Source of the DNA: CAYPJE01 sp964410945
Lineage (GTDB): Bacteria; Fidelibacterota; Marinisomatia; Marinisomatales; TCS56
Direction of reading: 5' to 3'
Assembly (NCBI GenBank): GCA_964410945.1
Contig: CAYPJE010000005.1
Span: forward strand, 62,001-126,000
Length of the DNA stretch: 64,000 nt
The notes under the pieces were generated by a model that had not been told where the DNA came from, did no database searches, and saw only the letters and a list, made by a program, of their open reading frames with translations. Positions within the stretch are counted from its first letter, which is position 1, and every line of letters starts with the position of its first letter. Both the position numbers and the translations under genes were made by a program. Positions 42,966 to 53,048 of the stretch are shown piece by piece.

Positions 42966-45900
42966 TCAGGCCTGGGTATAACCCCGATTCAGGTAATCCT
43001 GGAGTTTTTTGTACTTGATCTCCTCCTTTTTACCACTGGGCGAAATCACCGTCACCTTTTCATTCCGGCCGATTTTTTTATCCACATGGATCGGAGCCTT
43101 GGCGGCCTGCTGGGGACGGTTGGCCGGAGCCTGTCCTTCACCACCACCGGCACCGGCATAACCCATTCCGGTGGTATCGGCATGCTGGACCTGTACATTC
43201 CGCGCCCGTGGCTGGGGTCGTGGCGCTTCGCCTAGCCCCTGGATCTGGGTCCGGAACAGGCGCTGGATGGTATCTCTGGTGGTCTCGGCCATCATAGCCG
43301 TAAACATATGGAAACCTTCCGACTTGTATTCCAGCAGCGGATCCTTCTGGCCGTAAGCCCGCAGGTTGATTCCTTCCCGCATCTGGTCCATGCCATAGAG
43401 GTGATCTTTCCATTTTTCATCAATGGTGCGCAGAACCATAAAACGTTCGAAAGCACGCATCGTCTCCGGTGGGATCAGTGATTCGCGGGTAGCATAAATT
43501 GTTTTTGCCTGGTCGATGATATAGGATCGCACCCCGTCCACGGTGGGATCGGATAATTTATCGATATCGACGTCCACCATCATTATTGATGAGAAATTCT
43601 GTCGCAGGCGGTCCCAGTCCCAGCCCAGTGGTTCGGGTGAGGTTTCCATCTGCTGGTCCAGTTCATCATCGATATATTCCTCGACCATGTCCATGACCGA
43701 TTCCCGGATATCATCACCCCGCAGGGCCTGATTGCGGATATCGTAAACCACCTGGCGCTGCTGGTTCATCACATTGTCGTATTCCAGCAAATGTTTCCGG
43801 ATTCCGAAATTGCGGGCTTCAACTTTTTTCTGTGAGTTCCCAATGGCGCGGGTCACCATACCATGGGTGATCACTTCACCCTCCTCAAGACCCAGGCGAT
43901 CCATAATGGCCGCCACCCGGTCGCTGCCGAACAGGCGCATCAGATCATCTTCCAACGATAAATAAAAGCGTGACGATCCTGGATCTCCCTGCCGTCCGGA
44001 ACGGCCCCGCAACTGAAGATCGATCCGTCGCGATTCGTGCCGTTCAGTGCCAATAATATGTAGTCCCCCCAGATCTTGGACACCGGTTCCCAGCTTGATA
44101 TCGGTTCCGCGTCCGGCCATGTTGGTGGCAATTGTCACCGCTCCCGGCTGACCGGCCCGGGTGACGATCTCCGCCTCACTTTGGTGTTGCTTGGCGTTCA
44201 GGACATTATGTGGTATCCCGCGCCGTTTCAACATCCGTGACAGCAATTCCGAGGCCTCCACTGATACCGTTCCCACCAGAGTGGGTTGCTGGCGCTGGAA
44301 GCAGTCGGCGATCTCTTCGATCACGGCGTTATATTTTTCCCGCTTGGTCTTATAAACCAGATCATCGTGATCGGCACGGATCACATCCTGATGAGTTGGA
44401 ATTACTGTTACATCCAATTCATAGATGCTGGCCAATTCCTCCGCTTCGGTCTCAGCGGTACCGGTCATACCGGCCAGTTTATCGTACTGGCGAAAATAAT
44501 TCTGGATAGTAATAGTAGCCAGGGTCTGGGTTTCCCGCTCGATACTCACATTTTCCTTGGCTTCCAATGCCTGGTGCAGTCCGTCGCTATAGCGCCGCCC
44601 CGGCAGGATACGGCCGGTGAATTCATCGACGATCAATACTTTACCCTGCTGGACTACATATTCTACATCCTTTTCATAAAGAGTGTAGGCCCGCAGCAAC
44701 TGACTGATATTATGGATACGACCACTGCGGTCGGCATGTAACTGATGGGCTTTTTCCCGCTCCTGTCCTTTTTCCAGGTCACTAAGCTCGGCTTTCCCAT
44801 CGATATCATTCAGCATTTCACCCAGGTCGGGAATCACAAACATTTCCGGATTGTCCGGCGATATCGTCCGGCGGCCCTTTTCGGTAATATCGATTACATG
44901 GGTTTTCTCATCAATACTGAAAAACAGGTCCTCATCGACTTCATGGAGTTTCTTATCACGCATGAATTCCGATTCCACATCGCGGACCAGACGCTGGGTT
45001 CCTGCTTCCTGAAAGATTTTCAGCAGTTTCCGATGCTTGGGCATACCACGGCTGGCCTGCAATAATTTATATCCGGCCTCGCGCTGGCTGTCTTCCACAT
45101 CCAGCAGTTTTTCAGCCCCACCCACCAACTGGGTAACCAGGTTGTTCTGTTTACGTACCAGCTGCTGGACCAACGGCTTCGACTCCTGAAAGGTTTTATC
45201 GATCGGTGCATCGACGGCACCGGATATGATCAGCGGGGTCCGGGCTTCATCGATCAGGACACTGTCCACCTCGTCCACGATGGCATAGGCGTGATCGCGC
45301 TGGACCTGTTCTTCAGGTGTAAGGGACATATTATCCCGCAGATAGTCAAACCCGAATTCGTTGTTGGTACCGTAAGTAATATCCCGATTATAAATTTCCC
45401 GGCGCTGGTTGTTATCCATGGTATTTAAAATTGAACCAACGGTCAGCCCCAGGCGTCGGAAAATCTCCCCCATCCATTCGGAGTCACGCTGGGCCAGGTA
45501 ATCATTAACTGTAATCAGGTGCACACCCCGACCGGTCAGGGCATTCAGGAACATTGGCATGGTGGCCACCAGGGTTTTACCTTCACCGGTTTTCATCTCG
45601 GCCACCATTCCGCGATGCAGAACAATACCACCGACGATCTGAACATCATAAGGCACCATATCCCAGGCGATATCTTGTCCAACGACTTTCCAGCTGTGGC
45701 CTACCATCCGGCGACAGGTCTCCTTAACCATGGCAAATGCTTCCGGCAAGAATTCCTCCAGCTTGTCCGCTTCCGCTGCCAGCACTTTTTTCTTAACCTC
45801 GTCCCGGTCCAGATCGGAGTATTTTTCCCGGGCTGCATCCCGGGTGGCAGTTATTTCGGAACGCATTGTCTGGGCGCGGGCAATCAGTTCCTCATCACTT

Positions 45901-46013
45901 TTCCCGGTTAATCCCTCCGCCAGTGAATTTATAGATTCCACCTGGGTCCACAGGGATTTGATCACCCGTTCGGATTTGGTACCAAATAAATTTTTTATTA
46001 TTGAATTAAGCAT
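42966..46013 (-). CDS. secA: Preprotein translocase ATPase SecA
   Basis: 1015 residues. The Walker A is GEGKT (143-147) in MVAEMKTGEGKTLVATMP. Other conserved blocks are VNDYLAQRDSEWMG, NEFGFDYLRDNM, VDEVDSVLIDEARTPLIISG, TNMAGRGTDIKLG and LQLRGRSGRQGD. It drives export of unfolded preproteins through SecYEG. The C-terminal zinc motif is absent; the protein ends in a different Lys-rich tail (NEKVTVISPSGKKEEIKYKK). It lies 40 bases after nusB, with tRNA-Leu downstream. Confidence 0.98.
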   Translation of the reverse strand: MLNSIIKNLFGTKSERVIKSLWTQVESINSLAEGLTGKSDEELIARAQTMRSEITATRDAAREKYSDLDRDEVKKKVLAAEADKLEEFLPEAFAMVKETCRRMVGHSWKVVGQDIAWDMVPYDVQIVGGIVLHRGMVAEMKTGEGKTLVATMPMFLNALTGRGVHLITVNDYLAQRDSEWMGEIFRRLGLTVGSILNTMDNNQRREIYNRDITYGTNNEFGFDYLRDNMSLTPEEQVQRDHAYAIVDEVDSVLIDEARTPLIISGAVDAPIDKTFQESKPLVQQLVRKQNNLVTQLVGGAEKLLDVEDSQREAGYKLLQASRGMPKHRKLLKIFQEAGTQRLVRDVESEFMRDKKLHEVDEDLFFSIDEKTHVIDITEKGRRTISPDNPEMFVIPDLGEMLNDIDGKAELSDLEKGQEREKAHQLHADRSGRIHNISQLLRAYTLYEKDVEYVVQQGKVLIVDEFTGRILPGRRYSDGLHQALEAKENVSIERETQTLATITIQNYFRQYDKLAGMTGTAETEAEELASIYELDVTVIPTHQDVIRADHDDLVYKTKREKYNAVIEEIADCFQRQQPTLVGTVSVEASELLSRMLKRRGIPHNVLNAKQHQSEAEIVTRAGQPGAVTIATNMAGRGTDIKLGTGVQDLGGLHIIGTERHESRRIDLQLRGRSGRQGDPGSSRFYLSLEDDLMRLFGSDRVAAIMDRLGLEEGEVITHGMVTRAIGNSQKKVEARNFGIRKHLLEYDNVMNQQRQVVYDIRNQALRGDDIRESVMDMVEEYIDDELDQQMETSPEPLGWDWDRLRQNFSSIMMVDVDIDKLSDPTVDGVRSYIIDQAKTIYATRESLIPPETMRAFERFMVLRTIDEKWKDHLYGMDQMREGINLRAYGQKDPLLEYKSEGFHMFTAMMAETTRDTIQRLFRTQIQGLGEAPRPQPRARNVQVQHADTTGMGYAGAGGGEGQAPANRPQQAAKAPIHVDKKIGRNEKVTVISPSGKKEEIKYKKLQDYLNRGYTQA

Positions 46014-46053
46014 ATTTAATCATGGTTTCAGGTCTACGGGGATGACCCCGATA

Positions 46054-46509
46054 CTAATTAGAACTGTCGCTCTCAACAGTTTTGTCGGCGGCAATTTTTG
46101 CCTTGAATATGGCATCCAGGATGCCATTCACAAAACTGGAGCTTTCTTCCGTGCTGTACTGCTTGGCAATTTCTATCGCTTCGCTGATCGACACTTTCGG
46201 AGGTACATCATCCATAAAAAATATTTCACTGATCGCCATCTGTAATATTAATCGGTCCAGGAGGGCTACCCGTTCAATATTCCAATTCACTAGATGATCG
46301 GCAACCTGCTGCTCACACCAGTCTTTATATTTTACGGCATTAGTAAATAGCTTATTAATAAATCGTCGGGAATTATCGTCGAAAATACCCCGCCCGAAAA
46401 TATCATCGACGACCTTTTCGGGCGGGTCAAGACTCAATTCCAAAGCATACAGCGCTTTCAATACGGCCTCGCGGGCCAGGCGCCGTGGATGTATGTTAGA
46501 TGGCGTCAC
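46054..46509 (-). CDS. nusB: Transcription antitermination factor NusB
   Basis: 151 residues of the all-helical NusB family: RRLAREAVLKALYALEL at the start, then NWNIERVALLDRLILQMAISEI and VSISEAIEIAKQYSTEESSSFVNGILDAI. It binds boxA RNA with NusE for rRNA antitermination. It starts with GTG at 46509 inside the end of the leucine dehydrogenase gene (14-base overlap), so the two are translated together. Confidence 0.93.
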   Translation of the reverse strand: MTPSNIHPRRLAREAVLKALYALELSLDPPEKVVDDIFGRGIFDDNSRRFINKLFTNAVKYKDWCEQQVADHLVNWNIERVALLDRLILQMAISEIFFMDDVPPKVSISEAIEIAKQYSTEESSSFVNGILDAIFKAKIAADKTVESDSSN

Positions 46510-47599
46510 GTTTACTCATTAGATTCTTTCTGGGCAAATAAATACTCTTTAATTTACCAAGACTTTCCATACGTTGTAAAGCAACCCTGTCAGCAGCGAC
46601 ATTTGTTGTTACATCTTCCTTGTCCGCTACGGTGAAGATCGTCATCAAAGTATCATAGATTCCCTCGGCCTGCATGAAGGCCCGGTCACGGTTATAGCGG
46701 TCCATTTCATTGGCTACATTGATCAAACCACCGGCATTGATGGCATAATCGGGAGCGTAGAGCACACCGGCTTTGCGAATCGCTTCACCGTGCCGTGATT
46801 CCGATTCCAACTGATTATTGGCTGCACCGGCAATGATTTTTGCTTTCATTTGCGGCAGGGTATCATCATTGATTGTAGCACCGAGGGCACACGGGGCATA
46901 GATATCCACATCCAGGCCATAGATTTCATCAACACCAACCGGCTTCACGCCAAATTCATCCTCAACCTTCTGCAGCGCTTCCTGATCAATATCACAGGCA
47001 TAGATTTCTGCACCTTCATCAAATAGATGCTTACAAAGGTAGTAACCAACATGACCGACTCCCTGCACCGAAACTTTCAGTCCTGCCAGGCTATCCAGTC
47101 CCAGCTTGTATTTTACGGCCGCTTTCATACCCATATAGGTACCGAATGCCGTCACTGGTGAAGGATCACCTGAACCACCCAGGGCTCGGGAAATACCAGT
47201 TACATACTGTGTTTCCATCCGGACCCATTCCATATCCTTAACACTGGTACCAACATCTTCAGCGGTAATATAACGGCCTCCCAGGCCTTCCACGAACCGG
47301 CCAAATGACCGGAACAGCAACTCCGATTTATCGGTTTTGGCGTTACCAATGATAACCGATTTCCCTCCCCCCAGATTCAATCCGGCCACGGCTGCTTTAT
47401 AACTCATTCCCCGCGATAAACGTAATACATCACGGAGGGCATCTTCTTCTGATTTATAGGGCCACATCCGGCAACCGCCCAACGAAGAGCCGATCGTTGT
47501 ATCGTGAATTGCTATTATGGCTTTCAGTCCTGAATCAGGATCATTACAAAAGACGATTTGTTCATGGCTTTTCTCGCCCATTTTCTCAAAGATTGACAT
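46496..47599 (-). CDS. Leucine (branched-chain amino acid) dehydrogenase
   Basis: 367 residues of the Glu/Leu/Phe/Val dehydrogenase family. The substrate-binding lysine K68 (GMSYKAA) and the catalytic K80 (GGGKSVI) fit leucine dehydrogenase numbering, and a Rossmann GVGHVGYYL follows. It deaminates leucine, valine or isoleucine to the 2-keto acid with NAD+. An AGGAGG lies 5 bases before ATG 47599. It is the last of three catabolic genes (thiolase, acyl-CoA dehydrogenase, this), suggesting branched-chain amino acid breakdown. Confidence 0.92.
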   Translation of the reverse strand: MSIFEKMGEKSHEQIVFCNDPDSGLKAIIAIHDTTIGSSLGGCRMWPYKSEEDALRDVLRLSRGMSYKAAVAGLNLGGGKSVIIGNAKTDKSELLFRSFGRFVEGLGGRYITAEDVGTSVKDMEWVRMETQYVTGISRALGGSGDPSPVTAFGTYMGMKAAVKYKLGLDSLAGLKVSVQGVGHVGYYLCKHLFDEGAEIYACDIDQEALQKVEDEFGVKPVGVDEIYGLDVDIYAPCALGATINDDTLPQMKAKIIAGAANNQLESESRHGEAIRKAGVLYAPDYAINAGGLINVANEMDRYNRDRAFMQAEGIYDTLMTIFTVADKEDVTTNVAADRVALQRMESLGKLKSIYLPRKNLMSKRDAI

Positions 47600-47653
47600 C
47601 AATACCTCCTTCCCGTCTCCGGGAATATTTTACTTTTGCCAATTAACAGGTAA

Positions 47654-48796
47654 TTACTCGTTCAAGAGATGACGGGCAATTACCAGTTGTTGAATTTCCG
47701 ATGTTCCTTCATAGATCTGAGTGATCTTGGCGTCGCGCATCAGGCGTTCCACACCATATTCGCGCATGTAGCCATAGCCCCCAAAGATCTGGACACATTG
47801 AGTTGTAACCTCCATTGCAATTTTGGAGGCGTAATATTTGGCCATGGCGGCTTCTTTTGAAAAAGGCTTATGAGCATCTTTCAAAGCTGCAGCCCGCAGA
47901 ATCAGAAAGCGGGCTGCATCGACCTTGCAGGCCATATTGGAAAGTTTATCGTGGGTAGCCCCGAAATCAGCGATCGGTCGGCCAAACTGGATACGTTCCT
48001 TGGAATAGACAATCGCTTTTTCCAGCCCGGCACGAGCGATTCCCAATGCCTGAGCGGCAATACCGATCCGCCCGCCATCCAGGGTATTCAAGGCAATTTT
48101 AAACCCCTGTCCTTCTTCACCAATCATATTTTCCACCGGTACCCGGCAGTTATCAAAATAGAGTTCCGAGGTATCCGATCCCCTGATACCTAGTTTATCT
48201 TCTTTCTTACCAACGGTGAATCCATCCCAGCCTTTCTCTACTATGAAAGCCGAGACACCCTTATGGCCAATACCCTTGGCTGTGAGGGCATAAACCAGAA
48301 CCACATCCGAGCTTATCCCGTTGGTTACCCAATTCTTGGTACCATTCATAATATAATGATCACCATCCCGCTCGGCAAATGTGCGCATATTGCTGGCATC
48401 CGAACCGGACTGCGGCTCACTGAGAGAGTAGGCACCCAACAGTTCACCGGGTGCCAGTTGGGTCAGATATTTCTGGCGCTGCTGATCGTTGCACCAATTG
48501 AGAAATACCTGACAGACCAGGGAATTATTGACTGACATCACTACTGCGGCCGATGCATCGACCCGGGAAATCTCCTCCATTGCCAGGATATAACTGACCG
48601 CATCCATCCCGGCACCATTCCATTCTTCCGGAACCATCATTCCCAGGAAACCGAGTTCAGCCATCAGCCTGACTTGTCCGGTGGGAAATTCGGCTTTCTC
48701 GTCCCGTTCCATAACACCGGGTGCCAGATGTTCTTCAGCAAAATCATGGGCCGTTTTCTGAACCAGTAATTGTTCTTCAGAATAAGTGAAATCCAT
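47654..48796 (-). CDS. Acyl-CoA dehydrogenase (short/branched chain)
   Basis: 380 residues, the normal length. FAD-binding blocks AYSLSEPQSGSDASNM and NGTKNWVTNG, LNTLDGGRIGIAAQALG, and the catalytic Glu E363 in QIYEGTSEIQQ are visible. It makes the enoyl-CoA from butyryl-, isobutyryl- or isovaleryl-CoA and donates electrons to ETF. GGAGG 7 bases before ATG; the start shares a base with the thiolase stop (TAATG). Confidence 0.95.
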   Translation of the reverse strand: MDFTYSEEQLLVQKTAHDFAEEHLAPGVMERDEKAEFPTGQVRLMAELGFLGMMVPEEWNGAGMDAVSYILAMEEISRVDASAAVVMSVNNSLVCQVFLNWCNDQQRQKYLTQLAPGELLGAYSLSEPQSGSDASNMRTFAERDGDHYIMNGTKNWVTNGISSDVVLVYALTAKGIGHKGVSAFIVEKGWDGFTVGKKEDKLGIRGSDTSELYFDNCRVPVENMIGEEGQGFKIALNTLDGGRIGIAAQALGIARAGLEKAIVYSKERIQFGRPIADFGATHDKLSNMACKVDAARFLILRAAALKDAHKPFSKEAAMAKYYASKIAMEVTTQCVQIFGGYGYMREYGVERLMRDAKITQIYEGTSEIQQLVIARHLLNE

Positions 48797-49983
48797 TAAA
48801 CTGCCTCCACCACTAAGGCTGCCGCTTCACCACCGCCGATACAAAGGGTGGCCAGACCGGTTTTGGCACCGGTGCGTTGCATTCCATGAACCAGGGTCGC
48901 CAGGATCCGGATACCGGAAGCGCCAATGGGATGTCCGATGGCAATGGCTCCACCACTGATGTTAACCTTGGCAGTGTCTATTTTATAATCATCAATCGCA
49001 GCCATGGCAACCGCAGCAAAAGCCTCATTGATTTCCCACAGGTCGATCTGATCAGCGGTCAATCCGGCTTTTTCCAGGGCTTTACCGATAGCCTTCCCCG
49101 GCGCTGTCGTGAACCATTCCGGGGCCTGGGCTGCCGAAGCCTGGGCCACGATTCTCACCAGCGGTTTGATGTTCAGTTTTGACGCCATATCCGCTGACAT
49201 CAGCAGCGCCGCCCCTGCCCCGTCGTTGATCTTGGAAGCATTGGCAGCGGTGATTGTCCCCTCCTTATCAAAGGCAGGACGCAGTTTCACCATTTTGTCA
49301 AAATTTGCCCGGCCCGGTTCTTCATCGCAATCGACAATAACCGGATCGCCTTTGCGCTGCGGAACCGCCACTGGAGCAATTTCATCTTTAAAATGGCCGG
49401 CTTCCTGAGCCTTTATCGCCCGCTCGTAGGATTCACGGGCCAGGGCATCCTGGCTTTCCCGGGTGTATCCGCGTTCCTTGGCACAGAGTTCGGCACACTG
49501 CCCCATATGAATATTGTTGTATACGTCCCACAGGCCGTCATGCACCATCCCATCGATGATCTGTCCATGCCCCATCCGATATCCGGTTCGGGCTTTGGGC
49601 AGCAGGTATGGTACGGAGGACATATTTTCCATACCACCGGCAATAACAACTTCAGCATCCCCGGTCTGAATGGCCTGGGTGGCCAGCATGACTGATTTCA
49701 ATCCTGAACCACAGACCTTATTGATCGTCAGGCATTCCACCGATTCCGGTAAACCGGCGCCCAGTATGGCCTGCCGGGCCGGAGCCTGTCCTTCTCCTGC
49801 CGGTAAAACATTACCCATTATTGCTTCGTTGATTAGACCGGTATCAATACCCGATTCAGCCACAACCGCTTCAACGGCAATCGATCCTAGTTTGGTGGCG
49901 GGTACTGCTGCCAGGCTTCCCTGGAAAGAACCGACCGGTGTGCGTTTGATGCTGCAAATTACCACTTCCTTAAGCTTGTTCAT
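48796..49983 (-). CDS. Acetyl-CoA acetyltransferase (thiolase)
   Basis: 395 residues. Active-site C91 is in INKVCGSGLKSV, the histidine in NEAFA/GHPIGASG and the second cysteine in CIGGGEA are present, all typical of biosynthetic or degradative thiolases. It splits or forms acetoacetyl-CoA. I chose ATG 49983 because GAGGG stands 5 bases upstream; an ATG four codons earlier lacks this. A strong hairpin with T6 lies just upstream (50020-50049). Confidence 0.95.
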   Translation of the reverse strand: MNKLKEVVICSIKRTPVGSFQGSLAAVPATKLGSIAVEAVVAESGIDTGLINEAIMGNVLPAGEGQAPARQAILGAGLPESVECLTINKVCGSGLKSVMLATQAIQTGDAEVVIAGGMENMSSVPYLLPKARTGYRMGHGQIIDGMVHDGLWDVYNNIHMGQCAELCAKERGYTRESQDALARESYERAIKAQEAGHFKDEIAPVAVPQRKGDPVIVDCDEEPGRANFDKMVKLRPAFDKEGTITAANASKINDGAGAALLMSADMASKLNIKPLVRIVAQASAAQAPEWFTTAPGKAIGKALEKAGLTADQIDLWEINEAFAAVAMAAIDDYKIDTAKVNISGGAIAIGHPIGASGIRILATLVHGMQRTGAKTGLATLCIGGGEAAALVVEAV

Positions 49984-50019
49984 ATTTACCCTCATCTGGC
50001 GGTTGTATGAAATAGAATT

Positions 50020-50049
50020 AAAAAAGGGTCTGTAACCGGTACAGACCCT
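50020..50049 (-). terminator. Intrinsic terminator or attenuator just upstream of thiolase
   Basis: A 9-base stem AGGGTCTGT/ACAGACCCT with 7-base loop, then six T on the minus strand, ending 37 bases before the thiolase ATG. No gene ends near it, so it may be a leader attenuator or the end of an unseen small RNA. Confidence 0.7.
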
Positions 50050-50457
50050 GTAAATTGATTGCTGCCAGCAACCAGACCGAGGACCAGAATAATAGCCAGG
50101 CCGGTTAATCGTTTCTGATGGTTTATGGCAGGTAAATACTTAACTGGATTTATAGATAGCCTGCGCCCAACTGATGCCCCTCCATAGTGGAACATCATCT
50201 TCATTTTGCAACCAAATAATTATGGCTAACTATCATTTCACAGACTATCAAATATTTCAAGATTCGCGTCTTCAGAATATCAATTTCCCTGGTGCTGGTG
50301 ATCAAAATTATTCCATATTCATCACCCGTTGCCAGAGCCAAATTCAGTGCGGGAAGTTAGCATAATTTTAAATATGAAACAGGGGTTTTTGGTACTACCA
50401 GGTAATCAAATTAGCCTTATCTGTCGATTACCCTAATAAAAATACAGGAAAATAACC
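50050..50457. other. Long intergenic region between phoH and thiolase
   Basis: About 400 bases without a supported gene. It ends at the 50020-50049 terminator. GGTAATC/GATTACC arms at 50401-50432 form one loose hairpin. A minus-strand frame of 70 codons crosses the terminator and looks non-coding. A small RNA or leader is possible but I cannot assign a family. Confidence 0.4.
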
Positions 50458-51408
50458 TTACCTGGAATTTTCCTCATTTATCCGGTCATACGCTGCGATT
50501 ATATCCTTAACCAGTCGATGGCGAACCACATCGGTTTCTGTCAATTTCACTATCCCGATACCATCGATATTATTGAGTAGCGACATCACCTGGATCATAC
50601 CGGAATCGCGGTTACGTGGTAAATCGATCTGGGTAATATCACCATTGATGATCGCCCGTGAATTCACACCCAGTCTGGTCAGGAACATTTTCATCTGCAT
50701 GGCGGTGGCATTCTGGGCTTCATCCAGGATCAGGAAAGCGTTATCCAGGGTTCGCCCCCGCATATAAGCCAGTGGTACGATTTCAATAATATTCTTGGCC
50801 AGAAATGGTTTCAGCTTGGATTGAGGCAGCATTGCCCCCAGGGCATCGTATAGCGGTGCCAGATAAGGATCGACTTTTTCTTTCAGGTCACCAGGCAGAA
50901 AACCCAGATTTTCTCCTGCTTCAACGGCGGGGCGACACAGAATTATCCGTTTTACCTCATGACTTTCCAGGGCGGCCACGGCAAAGGCCACGGCCATATA
51001 GGTTTTTCCTGTACCGGCAGGACCGACACAGAGCGTTATATCGTTTTTCCGGACGGTATCCACATACTTCTTCTGTCCATCGGTACGGGCACCGACACCA
51101 CCTGATTTTCCATAATGGACCACATCCTCGGTTTTGGTGCGGGATTTCCCATTATCAACATTCACTACCTGGATTAACTGATTGACATCGTTTTTGGTCA
51201 GGCTACCCTTGCGCTTCAAGGTCTGGATCATTTCATGGATTACATCATGAACCATCGCCACCTGGTCATCATCACCATTGATCTGCAATCCGTCTCCCCG
51301 GGCAATTAACGTCACCTGGTAGTTATCTTCGATCAGTTGTAAATGCTGGTCACCAACCCCAAACAGGGCGGCCAACTCAATTCCTTTAATCTCAATTGTC
51401 TTTACCAT
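50458..51408 (-). CDS. phoH: PhoH-family ATPase
   Basis: 316 residues. After a KH-like N-terminal segment the Walker A is GPAGTGKT (129-136), followed by CRPAVEAGENLGFLPGDLKEK, the Walker B-like LILDEAQNAT, and TRLGVNSRAIINGDITQIDLP. This is the YbeZ/PhoH group, linked to RNA handling with YbeY. I chose ATG 51408 over a TTG at 51441. It stands alone on the minus strand with a divergent lipoprotein gene upstream. Confidence 0.94.
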   Translation of the reverse strand: MVKTIEIKGIELAALFGVGDQHLQLIEDNYQVTLIARGDGLQINGDDDQVAMVHDVIHEMIQTLKRKGSLTKNDVNQLIQVVNVDNGKSRTKTEDVVHYGKSGGVGARTDGQKKYVDTVRKNDITLCVGPAGTGKTYMAVAFAVAALESHEVKRIILCRPAVEAGENLGFLPGDLKEKVDPYLAPLYDALGAMLPQSKLKPFLAKNIIEIVPLAYMRGRTLDNAFLILDEAQNATAMQMKMFLTRLGVNSRAIINGDITQIDLPRNRDSGMIQVMSLLNNIDGIGIVKLTETDVVRHRLVKDIIAAYDRINEENSR

Positions 51409-51526
51409 ACAATTCACCAGTTGTCGTAATTTAGCGGTCAAATTTCAACAATTTATTAAAGAAGTAAAACAATTTGGTCACCAATTCATTTAAATTTCCG
51501 CTGAAGATTCATGGGTCAATTCTGTG

Positions 51527-52390
51527 ATGAGCAATAAAATAGCACTGATTACACTGAGCCTGTTATTAATCATCACCGGATGCCAGGGACCGACTCCGGG
51601 ACCGGCTGACGGCATGAATGAGAATGCGGAATTTTTACTGCAGCAGGGAAATAAATACTGGGAAACCAGACACGAAGCAGTCAGCGCCCGCAATGCCTAT
51701 TTATTCTATAAACGGGCCGCCACAATAGATATCGAAAACCAGAAACTGATGCTGAACTACAGCCGGGCCTGTTATTTTCTGGGTCATTATATTGAAACCG
51801 ATCCGATGGTGAAAGACAGCCTGTTTGCCGAGGGTGTCATGGCCGGGGAACAAGCCTTGTTACTGAATGAGCATTTCGCGGCCAGTTATGAAAATGCTTC
51901 CGGGGACAGCGTTTCCCGAAAATTAGCCGCTCTCAGTGAAGCACCGCCGGAGTTGGTCCCTTCCATCTACTGGTGGGCCGCCAACCTGGGGCGTTTGATG
52001 GCCTATAAACCAGCAATCGAACGACTCAATTACCAGGAAGTGGTGGAGACCGGCCTGTACCGGATCCTGGCTCTTAATCCAAATTATTTCTACGGTGCCG
52101 CCTACCGGTTTTTCGGCGCTCTTTCGGCCCGGATTCCCGGGATAGAATTATCACGGGCCAATGAATATTTCCAGTTGGCAATTGACAAGCACCCAGAATT
52201 CCTGGGCTCTTATACCCTGCGGGCTGAATTCTATTCCACCAAGACAGGTAATCGGGAATTATTTCAGAAGGACCTTAATACCGTGCTGGAAGCCGATCCG
52301 ACCGTACTTCCCGATGCCATGCCCGAAAACATGTTTGAACAGGAATATGCCCGGCGCCTGCTCGATCAGGAAAACCTGTTGTTTGAATAA
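51527..52390 (+). CDS. TatT-like (TRAP T-component) TPR lipoprotein
   Basis: 287 residues. The lipobox is LIITGC and the chain then consists of TPR-like helices (AYLFYKRAATIDIENQKLML, LVPSIYWWAANLGRLMAYK, LALNPNYFYGAAYRFFGAL). This matches the TatT periplasmic component of TRAP transporters. No TRAP transporter genes lie nearby, so its partner is unknown. A GTG one codon earlier is less likely than the ATG at 51527. Confidence 0.85.
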   Translation: MSNKIALITLSLLLIITGCQGPTPGPADGMNENAEFLLQQGNKYWETRHEAVSARNAYLFYKRAATIDIENQKLMLNYSRACYFLGHYIETDPMVKDSLFAEGVMAGEQALLLNEHFAASYENASGDSVSRKLAALSEAPPELVPSIYWWAANLGRLMAYKPAIERLNYQEVVETGLYRILALNPNYFYGAAYRFFGALSARIPGIELSRANEYFQLAIDKHPEFLGSYTLRAEFYSTKTGNRELFQKDLNTVLEADPTVLPDAMPENMFEQEYARRLLDQENLLFE

Positions 52391-52431
52391 AGTTTATTTT
52401 CCGGTCTTTGCAGATGATCTAAATTCGGCCC

Positions 52432-53034
52432 ATGATGGCCGTAGTATATATACTGCTGATCCTGATTGGCCTCCTGCTGGTTGTGCTCTTTCTGCCCTGG
52501 CGGTTTGGGGTTTGCGGTAGTATCCTCTCTAGTGAGTCTCAAAATGATTACTCAGGCGCTGCTGTCATCGGAACGAGTCACACCGGTCTGCAGGTGGTTT
52601 TCGGTTCTCCGGTCAGCATAGGAATTGGCCCCTATAAAAAACCCTGGTTTACCTGGTCAATGAAAGAAAAATCCCCCAAGCCAAAAAAGACCAAGCCGAA
52701 AACACAAAAGATTACTGAGAAAGAGAAGCCAAAGAAAAAGGTCAATTGGATACGTCTGACAAAAAAACTGGTGCCGGCCATATTCAGGCGGATTCACTGG
52801 CAAAGGGCGGAAGTGGAAGGTACGGTCGGATTCAGGAACACAATGAATACAGGTCTGGTCCACGGAATTCTCAGTACCATCAAACCCTGGTTGCCCAATC
52901 ATGGGTCGGCCATTAAAATATCAACTTCCTTCAAACCGCAATACTTGATCGATTTGGAGGGAGAATTAATCTTAAGTCTCAATCCCGGTGTATTGGCAAT
53001 AACCGCCGGTTGGGTGTACATTCGCAACAAATAA
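52432..53034 (+). CDS. DUF2953-like membrane protein
   Basis: 200 residues. One N-terminal helix (VVYILLILIGLLLVVLFLPW) is followed by a Lys/Pro-rich linker (about 78-103) and a C-terminal soluble region with beta strands (GTVGFRNTMNTGLVHGIL, LIDLEGELILSL). This is the DUF2953 layout. In Bacillus the DUF2953 gene ytfI lies beside ytfJ, as here. Function unknown. Confidence 0.8.
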   Translation: MMAVVYILLILIGLLLVVLFLPWRFGVCGSILSSESQNDYSGAAVIGTSHTGLQVVFGSPVSIGIGPYKKPWFTWSMKEKSPKPKKTKPKTQKITEKEKPKKKVNWIRLTKKLVPAIFRRIHWQRAEVEGTVGFRNTMNTGLVHGILSTIKPWLPNHGSAIKISTSFKPQYLIDLEGELILSLNPGVLAITAGWVYIRNK

Positions 53035-53048
53035 GTAGGATGAATGCA

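Noticed and set aside
49992..50204. 70-codon minus-strand frame before thiolase
   Set aside because: It runs through a strong terminator hairpin and into the thiolase start; no homology or ribosome site.
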